From the NCBI GenBank assembly GCA_964468205.1, contig CAYXVG010000021.1, forward strand, positions 1 through 64,000: a stretch of 64,000 nt of DNA. The letters are read 5' to 3'. This document shows, one piece after another, positions 1 through 7,891 of the stretch. Every line of letters begins with the position of its first letter. Within the stretch, counting starts at the first letter, position 1. The position numbers were made by a program, and so were the translations under genes. The notes beneath the pieces were generated by a model. That model had not been told where the DNA came from. It did no database searches and saw only the letters and a list, made by a program, of their open reading frames with translations. The stretch comes from CAWELS01 sp964468205. Lineage in GTDB: Bacteria > Acidobacteriota > Terriglobia > Bryobacterales > Bryobacteraceae.

Positions 1-522
1 ATAACGAAGCCGCTGCAGGAGGACTTCGACCACGCCGTTTTCCTGGCGCGGGAAACCTACGCCCAAGTGGATTTGGGTATCGCCCGCGTGAAGTTCTTTG
101 GGATTCCCGAAGCGGAGGCGAACGGATACGACGCGATAACGAAGAAGCGCGAGGCGAGAAAGCTGACGAAGGAGTTCAGCGGCCCGAATGGCGACGCCAT
201 CGATGTGTTCGTTGTGCCGAATTACGCCGTCACCACCGGTGGCGAAGGGAAGGTGGGGCTGTGCCGCATTGGGCTTCCGAAGAACAAGAATCTCTACGTG
301 ATGAGCGGCTGCGTCATGGGGGCGCGCTGGTTCGGTATCGGTATCGGCCACGTCATGGCCGGACAGGTGATCGCCCACGAGGTGGGACACGGGCTCAAAC
401 TGAAGCATAGTTCCACCGTGGGGAATCTCATGTTCCCCACGGCGACCGGAACGGCCCTGACGGCGAGTCAAGGAGAAACGATGCGAGACCACCGTACGGT
501 TCAAGACGGCTGCGGGGGATAG
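1..522 (+). CDS. Small zinc metallopeptidase, metzincin-like (5' end outside window)
   Basis: The reading frame is open from base 1, so the gene starts upstream of the window; 173 codons are visible. The C-terminal third holds the zinc-binding motif HEVGHGLKLKH (HExxHxxxxxH type) at about 370-402. It is followed by GNLMFP, which resembles the Met-turn of metzincins. A cysteine-containing tail QDGCGG ends the protein. The second peptidase at 1543-2235 shares the same order: an IDVF/IDIF strand, a zinc motif, a GNLM turn and a C-terminal Cys-Gly-Gly region. The two are therefore paralogues flanking the HEAT-repeat gene. The substrate is unknown, and the missing N-terminus prevents judging secretion. 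The peptidase class is well supported; the exact family is not. Confidence 0.75.
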   Translation: MTKPLQEDFDHAVFLARETYAQVDLGIARVKFFGIPEAEANGYDAITKKREARKLTKEFSGPNGDAIDVFVVPNYAVTTGGEGKVGLCRIGLPKNKNLYVMSGCVMGARWFGIGIGHVMAGQVIAHEVGHGLKLKHSSTVGNLMFPTATGTALTASQGETMRDHRTVQDGCGG

Positions 523-530
523 GGGGCGGC

Positions 531-1532
531 ATGTCACTTAACGTCATTGACCCATTGAAGGCGGGCGTCCCGGAGCTTCGGGATGCGGTCGCGGGCAGGA
601 GCCAGCTTCCGCGGGGAGCGGCGATGGGAGCGCTGGCGGAGTCCGGCTACCCGAACAAGCACCGCGACTTCCAGGCTGTTCTCGAGAACCCGGACGAGCC
701 GCGTCTCTACCGGAGGATTGCCGCGGTTCAACTGGCGCGCATCGGGACGCCGGCCGCGGAGGAGATTCTCAGGCACAACGCGGACATTCAAGATCCGGCG
801 GTGCTGGCCGAGGTGGCCGCCGGCCTGGGCCGGATTGGAGGGGCTGAGGCGCTGGACGCCGTACTGCGGGCGAAGGACCGTCTTCCCGGCGAGCTCGCAA
901 GGGAAGCCGAATTCGCGGCCGAGCTTATCGCGCACCGGCTGGGATTGGAGCAAGGTTACGCCGCTGGTTGCGATGATGTGGAGTTTGTCGAACCCCCGAG
1001 TGGATGCGCGAACCCGATGCGGTTCCGTCCGGCGCGGCGCGGCGAGATCGAACAGGCTCTGATTCACCTGGCCCGGGACCCGTTCGGCATTGAACTGGCG
1101 GATACGCCGATGTTCAAGATCGAGTGCGAGGAGGAGACCTGGATGCTCCTGTTGAACCGGGAGTATGCGGGCGCTTCCGCAGTGGAACGTTTGTCGGGGC
1201 GCCGGGCGCTGGCGGCTGTCGCCGCCACCAAGCTGAACGCCGAGGAGGATTGTCATTCGGCGCTGGTGGTGCTCACGTCACCGGCGAAGCGCGGTTCGGG
1301 GCTCGAGATTCGACTGTTCGAACCCGGCGGGCAGTTGGAATACGCCGGAACTGGCGAAATCGAGGGAAAGTCGCTGCGGTTTTCGATCCGGGCGGTGAAA
1401 CGCCCGGGCGCGGCGCCAGTACGTATCAGCGGGCGATTCGGTGAGGGCGGGTTGGAGATCGAGCAGGGCGTATCGGCAAGCCGTGTTATTCCGAAACGCC
1501 ATCCGCGGCCGCTGCCTCCGCCGGCTGAGTAG
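531..1532 (+). CDS. HEAT-repeat-like protein between two metallopeptidases
   Basis: A 333-residue protein starting 8 bases after the preceding stop. Residues about 40-135 form short amphipathic helical pairs with the A-x-x-L-x-x-I-G pattern of HEAT/PBS-lyase repeats (for example AAVQLARIG, EVAAGLGRIG). The C-terminal half, about 180-320, looks like a beta-rich domain with no family I recognise. There is no signal peptide or membrane segment. HEAT arrays normally bind other proteins, so a scaffold, inhibitor or substrate-recognition role for the adjacent peptidases is possible but inferred only from position. The stop is 10 bases before the next gene, so the three genes probably form one transcript. 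Confidence 0.6.
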   Translation: MSLNVIDPLKAGVPELRDAVAGRSQLPRGAAMGALAESGYPNKHRDFQAVLENPDEPRLYRRIAAVQLARIGTPAAEEILRHNADIQDPAVLAEVAAGLGRIGGAEALDAVLRAKDRLPGELAREAEFAAELIAHRLGLEQGYAAGCDDVEFVEPPSGCANPMRFRPARRGEIEQALIHLARDPFGIELADTPMFKIECEEETWMLLLNREYAGASAVERLSGRRALAAVAATKLNAEEDCHSALVVLTSPAKRGSGLEIRLFEPGGQLEYAGTGEIEGKSLRFSIRAVKRPGAAPVRISGRFGEGGLEIEQGVSASRVIPKRHPRPLPPPAE

Positions 1533-1542
1533 GAGTCGAGCA

Positions 1543-2235
1543 ATGGTTTCCCTGAGAGCGGCTGCGGGGTGCCTGGGAATCAGGGGCGGATTCTCCGTGG
1601 TGCGGGATTTCTTTGGCCACCGCCAGCTCAAACCGCAGTCCAGTTTCACCAGCCTGTCGGTGTTGCGGCAGGTGCGCGCCATTCAGGGCAAGCACATCCA
1701 TGTGAACTTCATTCAGGTTGGAGCCGAGCAGTTCACGGCGGACGTCGAGGAGTATACGGATCGGGGGCTGGTGGATCTGCGGGAAGTCTACGCGGAGGTC
1801 AGCCTCGGGATTGGCCGGGTTGAACATTACTCGCTTCCGCTGGCCGAGGCTGAGCCGTTCACGGTGATCGACAGCAACGCGGAATTCAAAGAACTGACCC
1901 GGCAGTGGACCGTGCCGAACAACGGGATCGACATCTTTCTGGTAATGGAAATCGACGGGTCCCGAGGCAAGTCGCCGATTGGCGGCCCATGCGACAAGGA
2001 CAAGAAAGGGTATACGGGATTGGTGGCGGCCACTCCGAATGTTCTCCTGGGCCGCGTGCTGGCGCACGAAATCGGTCACTATCTTGGCCTGAAGCACCGC
2101 AAGGGGGAGGGGCAGAAGGGCAACCTCATGCACGAGCACGAATATTGGATGGGGGATTTCCTCGACGGCGAGCAGGCCGGGAAGATGCGAAGTCACTGTA
2201 TGGTGCGAGGTGGTTGTTCCGGGTTAGGTCCGTAG
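1543..2235 (+). CDS. Small zinc metallopeptidase, metzincin-like, paralogue of the first gene
   Basis: A 230-residue protein. The ATG at 1543 is preferred over an upstream in-frame start because AGGAG lies at 1531-1535 just before it and the earlier start would overlap the HEAT gene. The zinc motif HEIGHYLGLKH lies at about residue 174, followed by GNLMHE as a possible Met-turn and a Cys-rich C-terminus (MVRGGC). The sequence preceding the motif (NNGIDIFLV) matches the first peptidase (GDAIDVFVV). No clear signal peptide is seen, although residues 1-25 are mildly hydrophobic. The substrate is unknown. Duplication of one peptidase around a HEAT protein suggests a cassette. Confidence 0.72.
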   Translation: MVSLRAAAGCLGIRGGFSVVRDFFGHRQLKPQSSFTSLSVLRQVRAIQGKHIHVNFIQVGAEQFTADVEEYTDRGLVDLREVYAEVSLGIGRVEHYSLPLAEAEPFTVIDSNAEFKELTRQWTVPNNGIDIFLVMEIDGSRGKSPIGGPCDKDKKGYTGLVAATPNVLLGRVLAHEIGHYLGLKHRKGEGQKGNLMHEHEYWMGDFLDGEQAGKMRSHCMVRGGCSGLGP

Positions 2236-2397
2236 GTAGGCAGAGCAGGGGGAGAGGAATGGGGCTGGGTGTCCTGCCAGAACCGGAAACGAACCAATAC
2301 AGGTTAGAAGGCGGAAGAAAATGCGCCGGAGGGAGCGAGCGGCCGACGCTCCCTCCGACGCCGCAACGCTCCCTGTCCGGAACGGACGGCTCAGTGG
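2236..2397. other. Convergent intergenic gap
   Basis: This is 162 bases between the 3' ends of the metallopeptidase and the reverse-strand nuclease-like gene. It has G-rich runs and a possible hairpin around CGACGCTCCCTCCGACG but no convincing T-tract, so I cannot assign a terminator. Confidence 0.3.
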
Positions 2398-3408
2398 TCA
2401 CTGTGCGGGAGCCGAACCCGTGGCCGGGTTGTAACGAGGATGCTCCGGACTGACCGGGTTCTGGTGCGGGTCACGGCTGTAGGCAGGCGTTTCGTCACGA
2501 TTCACCCACGCCGTGTATGTGAGGTCACGCAGCAGGCGGGCTCCTGCCGCCACTTGCTGATAGACCAGTTCTCGCGCCTCCCGGTGCTCTTTGTCGGCGA
2601 GGGCTCCCGACTTTTCAAGCCGATAGACTTGCTCGACGTGACTTTGGGCTTGGTCCAGATGGGCGACAATGGCCGCGAAGGGATCTTGCAGCCGTTTCGG
2701 CGCTCCGATACGATCGGCGAAGTCGTCAAGATCGAGTTCGATCAGCTCGACGAAGCGCGATTCGAACAACCCGTGAATATTCCGGTCACGGGTGTAATTG
2801 TTGGGATTCGGCCCTTGCCATCCGTCGTGATGGATCGTCACGTGCAGCGGCTGGGCTCCGTCGCCTGTATAGTGACCCAGCCAGCCCATATAGAAGGCGA
2901 TCTCCATTTCGACATGGGTCAACTCAGGCCACTCACCTATGTATTCCGGCGGGTCCATCGTCTGGATCATGTGGTAGGTGCGGAAGGCGGCTTTTAAGCG
3001 CTCGTAGCCTTCCATGGCCGCATAGGGGAGCGTTCCGGTCCAGCGGACGTTGGTCAATTTGGCCGCCTCGGGATCCGACTTGGCGAGTTTCTGTTGCTCG
3101 TTGTAAAGGTCAACGATGAACTCGTAGCGCGACCGCGGCGCTACGGTCATAAAAGTGAACTGCTCACGGAACCATCCGTGGTTCGGATCCTCGTAGATCT
3201 TCAGGAAACCTTCTGAAGGCCGGCGCCAAGAGTCGGGGACCACCGACAGGTAAGTGATCCATTCGATGTGTTTTCGCAAGAAGGCCGGCCCATCAGCCGG
3301 GAGTCCGAGAACGGCGGCGCGATTAATCGCGGAGTGGGCACGGCGTCCCCAGCCGAAGGCCGGAGACGCCGCGAGGACGAGCGCGATGAGACAAGCTATG
3401 GATCGCAT
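2398..3408 (-). CDS. Secreted S1/P1-nuclease-like zinc hydrolase
   Basis: A 336-residue protein with a clear signal peptide (MRSIACLIALVLAASPAFG). The putative mature N-terminus begins WGRRAHSAIN, matching the N-terminal Trp and first His that ligate zinc in the S1/P1 nuclease and zinc phospholipase C fold. Further ligand-like residues occur around HYTGDGAQPLHVT and NIHGLFESRF (about 185-220), the usual H-D/H-x-x-x-E arrangement. The start is supported by AGGAGG about 11 bases upstream. The gene lies only 15 bases after the stop of the TonB-dependent receptor and its Shine-Dalgarno sequence overlaps that stop, so the two are probably co-transcribed. The substrate could be nucleic acid or a phosphoester lipid. 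The fold is likely, the activity is not proven. Confidence 0.7.
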   Translation of the reverse strand: MRSIACLIALVLAASPAFGWGRRAHSAINRAAVLGLPADGPAFLRKHIEWITYLSVVPDSWRRPSEGFLKIYEDPNHGWFREQFTFMTVAPRSRYEFIVDLYNEQQKLAKSDPEAAKLTNVRWTGTLPYAAMEGYERLKAAFRTYHMIQTMDPPEYIGEWPELTHVEMEIAFYMGWLGHYTGDGAQPLHVTIHHDGWQGPNPNNYTRDRNIHGLFESRFVELIELDLDDFADRIGAPKRLQDPFAAIVAHLDQAQSHVEQVYRLEKSGALADKEHREARELVYQQVAAGARLLRDLTYTAWVNRDETPAYSRDPHQNPVSPEHPRYNPATGSAPAQ

Positions 3409-3423
3409 CGGTTTCGATTCCTC

Positions 3424-6279
3424 CTAAAAGGAGATCCGGCCGCCGAATTGGAAACGGCGCGGGTCGCGGGTACGGGTGACGCGGCCGAAATCGTTCGCGC
3501 CAAATCGGTTGACCACAGCGCCCGAGCAGCCGCTGATCGAACAAGCGGCGTTGAAGCTGTTCGTCAGATGCTCGGCTTCGACCATCAGCTCGAGGGTTAG
3601 CGGTTCCCTAATCTTGATGCGGCGCGAGAGGCGCGCGTTCATTTGGAAGAAGCGGGGCCCGGACTCCGAGTTGCGCTCGAAACCGACCGGGCGATCGTTC
3701 AGGTTCAGATCCTGATTGAGATCCGAACCGGCCACCACGTTTACCGGGAATCCTGAATTCGTCCAGACCATTGTCGATAGCTCGAAACCGTTCATCCACT
3801 TCAGGCCCGGGTTCGCGAAGCTCGGGGCCAACAGGCCTTGCAGCACGAACGAGTGCCGCGTGTCGCCGTCGGCGGCACCGAAGTCGAACTCGCGATTGGT
3901 CGGATCGGTCAACGCGCCGCCAATCAAGTTGCTGTCGCCCCGCGCACGCGAGACCGAATAGGTGGTTGAAAACTGCACGCCACCGCTGAAGCGCTTGGTG
4001 ACCGTGACGTCGAAGCCATGATAGTTGCCCGTGCCGCCTGACTCGTTCAGGTTGATGGCGCGGAACTCCTGGTTTGGACGTCCCGCCGCGCCCTGGAAGA
4101 CAGGACGCCCGTCCTCGAGCGCGCCCACCGGCGCACCGAGGTTGATGTCCCGGGTGTGGGTCCCGAAGCGATGGCCCCAGAATGTGTACTGGAAGGAGAC
4201 CAGCAGATCGCGGACCACCTCGAAGTCAGTGGCGATGGTGGCGTTATGCCCGTACATGAGCTGGAAATCGCCGGCGAAGGCCAGGATGCTCGGCGGGACG
4301 CTGCTGAATGCAGGGTCATCGTTGACGTTGAAGAAGCTCGGAAACAGCGGCGCGTTCGGATCATTGCCAGGGATGACGAAGTTGAAGATCCGGTTGCCAT
4401 TGAATTGCGCCCCGTTCAGGGCCAGGCCCAGGCTTGGCGTGTCGTAGTAAAGGCCATAGCCTCCGCGGATGATTACCCGGCCGCTGCCGGCCGGCGCGAA
4501 GTTGAAACCGACGCGCGGGGCGAAATTGTCGGTGTCATTCGGGATCTCCCGAGACAAGGGGAAGGGCGCGTTGGCGTCGAGTACCGGCCAATCGAGGAGT
4601 TCGTACCGCACGCCGAGGTTGAGCGTAAAGTTCGGCGACAGCCGGAACTGGTCCTGCACGAACCAGTTGTAAAAATTGTACGACTGGGTGATCTCATTGT
4701 CGCCCAAATCCTGAACAAGCTGGGTATAGGTGAACTGGCGGCCCGTAGCGGGATCGACCACTTCGTTGAGAGCATTCAGATACTGATTCAACGGGCTGAC
4801 TGCGTCTCGTTCAGCGGTGGCTCCCAGACCGCGGAACTCGAACCGGCGCGTGAAGGGATTCGAGCGGAAGAGCCGTGTCCGCTGGAAGTCAAACCCGAAC
4901 TTCAGAGTATGACGGCCGGTGGTCCAGGTTATGTTATCGGCGAGCTGCCAGCTTGTTTCTACATTACTCGAGATATTCAACGGATTCGCGCCGATGTTCG
5001 CCACGCCTAGAATGTTGATCTCGGCTGAGTCCGCCGGTACGTCCGGGAAGGGCTCGCGGGCATTGGAGCGGCGGTTGATGCCGAAGCGCGCTTCGTTGAG
5101 CACCATCGGGCTGAAAGCTGTCGCGAACTGCACGGCTCCGCCGTTCATGCGGTCCTCGAAATTCGTGCCGCGGCGCTCAATAGTCAATCCGCCGCCGGCG
5201 CGGGGCTGGTCATTCGTGAACCGGTTGTAGCGGATAAAGCCACTGTTCCTGTTGTCCAGGATGAAGTTGAGCTTGGCGCTCGGCGTGTGGAACGTTTCAC
5301 CGAACGTCGAGTCCTCCAATTGGGCGGCTGACAGCCCGAGCGCTTGCGCGTTGGCGGCGCTGATGGTGATCGGCCGCCGGATCCGCAGCGGGTTGTACTC
5401 ATCGTTGATGAAGAAGAACAGCTTGTCTTTCTTGAGCGGACCGCTGAAGTTGCCCGCCAGGGTGTACCAGGTGTTGCCGTCCGCCTTTTCGGCGGCCAGC
5501 GCCTGACGGGCGATGAGGGCGTCCGGCCGCCACATACCAAAGAAAGATCCGTGAAAGTCGTTGCCGCCCGAGCGGCTGATTACGTTGACCACGCCGCCGG
5601 CGGCGCGCCCGAACTCCGCCGAATGGCCGCCCGACACAACCTGCATTTCCTGCACCGACTCCGGCGTCGAGATCACCAGCCGGATTTGGCGGCTGAACAG
5701 ACGCTGCGTGTTGTCAAATCCGTCCACTGTCCAGACGCTGCGGTTGAGCCCTCCGAACAGATACTGCGTGGTGCCGAAACCAGTGCTGGGAAGTCCCTTT
5801 ACTCCGGGTCCTAGGAGGTGGAAATTGTAGATATTGCGCGAGGTAATCGGCAGTGAGCGGAGCGCGCGATCACCTACCACTTGCTCGGTGGCCGGCTGCG
5901 AGGTGTTAATCAGAGGTGCATCGGCCACCACCGTGACGCTGTCGGTGGCCTCGCCCAACTCGAGCGTTACATTGACGCGAACCTGCTTGCCGACACTAAG
6001 TGCGATGCCCTGCTGCAGGTACTCCTGAAAGCTCGGCGCCATCACCCTCAACTCGTAGGAGCCCACGGGCAGTAATGGAAAGCGGTAGTACCCCTGCTCA
6101 TCGGTAAGCGTGGACTGCTGGTTGTTCGTCGCCGTATTGGTTGCGATCACCGAAGCGCTTACTAGCGCCGCACCGGTCTGATCGGTTACGTAGCCATCAA
6201 GAGTGGCATCACTGGCATTAGTCTGTCCCCAGCCGAGCACGGGTATTAGGGTCATCAATAGCGCGAAAACGAAATGCAT
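3424..6279 (-). CDS. Oar-type TonB-dependent outer-membrane receptor
   Basis: A 951-residue protein with a signal peptide ending near GWGQ. A carboxypeptidase-regulatory-like beta-sandwich follows (about 28-110; TGAALVSASVIATN, YYRFPLLPVGSYELRV), then a plug-like region (about 115-240; GGHSAEFGRAAGGVVNVISRSG) and a long beta-barrel ending in Phe (RFQFGGRISF). These are features of the Oar-type TonB-dependent transporters that are abundant in Acidobacteriota. The ligand cannot be read from sequence; glycans or peptides are usual guesses. The start is fixed by AGGAGG at 6288-6293, 8 bases upstream. An inverted repeat CCTAC/GTAGG (6291-6306) overlaps that ribosome site in the leader. The downstream partner is the S1/P1-like gene. 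Confidence 0.88.
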   Translation of the reverse strand: MHFVFALLMTLIPVLGWGQTNASDATLDGYVTDQTGAALVSASVIATNTATNNQQSTLTDEQGYYRFPLLPVGSYELRVMAPSFQEYLQQGIALSVGKQVRVNVTLELGEATDSVTVVADAPLINTSQPATEQVVGDRALRSLPITSRNIYNFHLLGPGVKGLPSTGFGTTQYLFGGLNRSVWTVDGFDNTQRLFSRQIRLVISTPESVQEMQVVSGGHSAEFGRAAGGVVNVISRSGGNDFHGSFFGMWRPDALIARQALAAEKADGNTWYTLAGNFSGPLKKDKLFFFINDEYNPLRIRRPITISAANAQALGLSAAQLEDSTFGETFHTPSAKLNFILDNRNSGFIRYNRFTNDQPRAGGGLTIERRGTNFEDRMNGGAVQFATAFSPMVLNEARFGINRRSNAREPFPDVPADSAEINILGVANIGANPLNISSNVETSWQLADNITWTTGRHTLKFGFDFQRTRLFRSNPFTRRFEFRGLGATAERDAVSPLNQYLNALNEVVDPATGRQFTYTQLVQDLGDNEITQSYNFYNWFVQDQFRLSPNFTLNLGVRYELLDWPVLDANAPFPLSREIPNDTDNFAPRVGFNFAPAGSGRVIIRGGYGLYYDTPSLGLALNGAQFNGNRIFNFVIPGNDPNAPLFPSFFNVNDDPAFSSVPPSILAFAGDFQLMYGHNATIATDFEVVRDLLVSFQYTFWGHRFGTHTRDINLGAPVGALEDGRPVFQGAAGRPNQEFRAINLNESGGTGNYHGFDVTVTKRFSGGVQFSTTYSVSRARGDSNLIGGALTDPTNREFDFGAADGDTRHSFVLQGLLAPSFANPGLKWMNGFELSTMVWTNSGFPVNVVAGSDLNQDLNLNDRPVGFERNSESGPRFFQMNARLSRRIKIREPLTLELMVEAEHLTNSFNAACSISGCSGAVVNRFGANDFGRVTRTRDPRRFQFGGRISF

Positions 6280-6697
6280 GCTAATGTCCTCCTACCCCAC
6301 CGTAGGGGGCATATGTTAACGCGCCGTATTATGGGGGTGAATTTTGGATGTACGGTTGTAAAAAGGGTGTTCCACAGACTGTTTCATGCTGGTTCTGAGA
6401 CGATGACAAAATCGTCTTCCCATGCGCTCCATGCGGCCGCCACAAACCGATCCCGCCTCCGCGTGAGGCAGGTGGCCGCTCTTATCTGAAACACCAGCGG
6501 CATGGTGCTGAGCGAGACCCGCGACTGCGTCCATTTGCCCGGTGACCGCCTGGCCGGCGACGTCATGATCCCCACCTGCGTAACCGAGGATTGATGCGGC
6601 GAGCCGCAATCCAGAACGCCAGCACTGCACGGGAAGCCGGACGGATCGGCGAAGCTCCGATGCGCGGAGACGGTGGGACTCGGGGAGCCTTCCGCGA
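6280..6697. other. Divergent intergenic region, no supportable gene
   Basis: About 420 bases between the receptor start and the oxidoreductase. Reading frames exist on both strands, but none has a ribosome site, a recognisable domain or gene-like composition. It should contain the receptor promoter on the reverse strand and the oxidoreductase promoter at its right end. Confidence 0.4.
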
Positions 6698-6703
6698 TAG
6701 AAT
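6698..6703 (+). promoter_or_regulatory. -10-like box, probable leaderless promoter of the Gfo/Idh gene
   Basis: TAGAAT ends 7 bases before the ATG at 6711, and no Shine-Dalgarno sequence is present. Transcription would begin at or next to the start codon. An alternative ATG at 6702 overlaps this box, which argues for the 6711 start. Confidence 0.5.
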
Positions 6704-6710
6704 GGCGCCT

Positions 6711-7862
6711 ATGAAGCGCAGAGATTTTATTGCAAAAGCCGGTGTTGCCGGCTCGATTTCGGCTGTGAGCGGACGGCTGATGGGCGCGGAGGAGGAGATT
6801 CGCGTCGGCATGATCGGCGTGGGAGGGCGCGGTTCGGCGCACCTAACGAATCTGTTGCGGATGCCGGATGTGCGCATCGTGGCGATTTGCGACAACGATC
6901 CGGAACATCTCGCGGCCGCGCAGGCGAAGGTGGTGGAAGCGGGCAAGCCGAAGCCGGATGGCTACGCGGATTGGCGGGAGTTGCTGGAACGCCAGGACAT
7001 CCGGGCGGTGGTATCGGCGCTGCCCATTCATTTGCACGCGCGGAACTACCAGGATGTCATCGCCGCCGCCAAGGATCTGTACGCCGAGAAACCGCTGGCG
7101 CGGACGGTGGCCGAGTGCGACGCGGTTGCCAAGGCCGCCGCGAACGGGGATTCGGTGGTGATGATCGGCTTCCAGAGGCGCGCGCATGCGCTGGTGGTGA
7201 ACGCGGTGGCCAAGGTTCATGGCGGCGAGCTTGGCGATCTCGTCGAGGGTCGGATCCAGTGGTCGAACACTTACGGTCCGATGGGCGGATGGTACGGCCG
7301 GCGGGAGCAGTCGGGCGACTGGATGCTGGAGCAGGCCTGCCACAACTGGGACGTGATGAACTGGGTGAACCGGCGCCGTCCAGTGCTGGCGGTGGGTTTG
7401 GGCCGCGACGATCTGTTTCGCGATACGCCGGTGATGGCCGATCATCTGAAGCGCGCCTGGGCGAAGCAGCCGGACCGGGATGTGCATGACTACTATGCCG
7501 CGGTGGTGCAGTACGAGAACGGCGTGCTGGTGAATATTCTGCATAGCTGGATCTCCCCGGCTCTGTTCAGCGGCGAGTTCACGCGCGTGGTGGGCACGCG
7601 CGGCGGGGTTGATTTCAACACGGGGACCTTCTCTTACCGGCGCGACCAGAAACGCGAGGACTGGACCATTTCACAGCGGGCGGACGCTCCGCATCGGGAT
7701 GTGGCGGCGATGCGCGCGTTTCTCGATTCGGTGCGCAGCCGCAAGACGCCGCCGGCGACAGTGGACGACGGGCGGGAGGCCGCTCTCACGAGCATGCTGG
7801 TGAGGGAGGCGGTCTACCGCAAGCAGCCGGTCACGATGAAAGAGCTGTTGGCGGGCGGCTGA
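6711..7862 (+). CDS. Tat-exported Gfo/Idh/MocA-family oxidoreductase
   Basis: A 383-residue protein beginning with a twin-arginine signal (KRRDFIAKAGVAG). A Rossmann NAD(P)-binding start follows (IRVGMIGVGGRGS, about 28-40), then the family's EKP motif (YAEKPLART) and the GFQRR and DWMLEQACHNWDVMNW regions of the second domain, which carry the Lys and His residues typical of sugar dehydrogenases. Members oxidise or reduce sugars and inositols. Exported members such as glucose-fructose oxidoreductase carry tightly bound NADP. The substrate is unknown. I chose ATG 6711 because it gives a standard Tat N-terminus and fits the -10 box. The convergent neighbour is an enolase-superfamily protein that is also Tat-exported. 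Confidence 0.85.
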   Translation: MKRRDFIAKAGVAGSISAVSGRLMGAEEEIRVGMIGVGGRGSAHLTNLLRMPDVRIVAICDNDPEHLAAAQAKVVEAGKPKPDGYADWRELLERQDIRAVVSALPIHLHARNYQDVIAAAKDLYAEKPLARTVAECDAVAKAAANGDSVVMIGFQRRAHALVVNAVAKVHGGELGDLVEGRIQWSNTYGPMGGWYGRREQSGDWMLEQACHNWDVMNWVNRRRPVLAVGLGRDDLFRDTPVMADHLKRAWAKQPDRDVHDYYAAVVQYENGVLVNILHSWISPALFSGEFTRVVGTRGGVDFNTGTFSYRRDQKREDWTISQRADAPHRDVAAMRAFLDSVRSRKTPPATVDDGREAALTSMLVREAVYRKQPVTMKELLAGG

Positions 7863-7891
7863 GGCTGGGTCGAAAGCCACAGCGGCTTCTA

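Noticed and set aside
6280..6710. Possible decayed gene before the oxidoreductase
   Set aside because: Several short frames exist on both strands, but none matches a family and none has a start signal, so I do not call a pseudogene.
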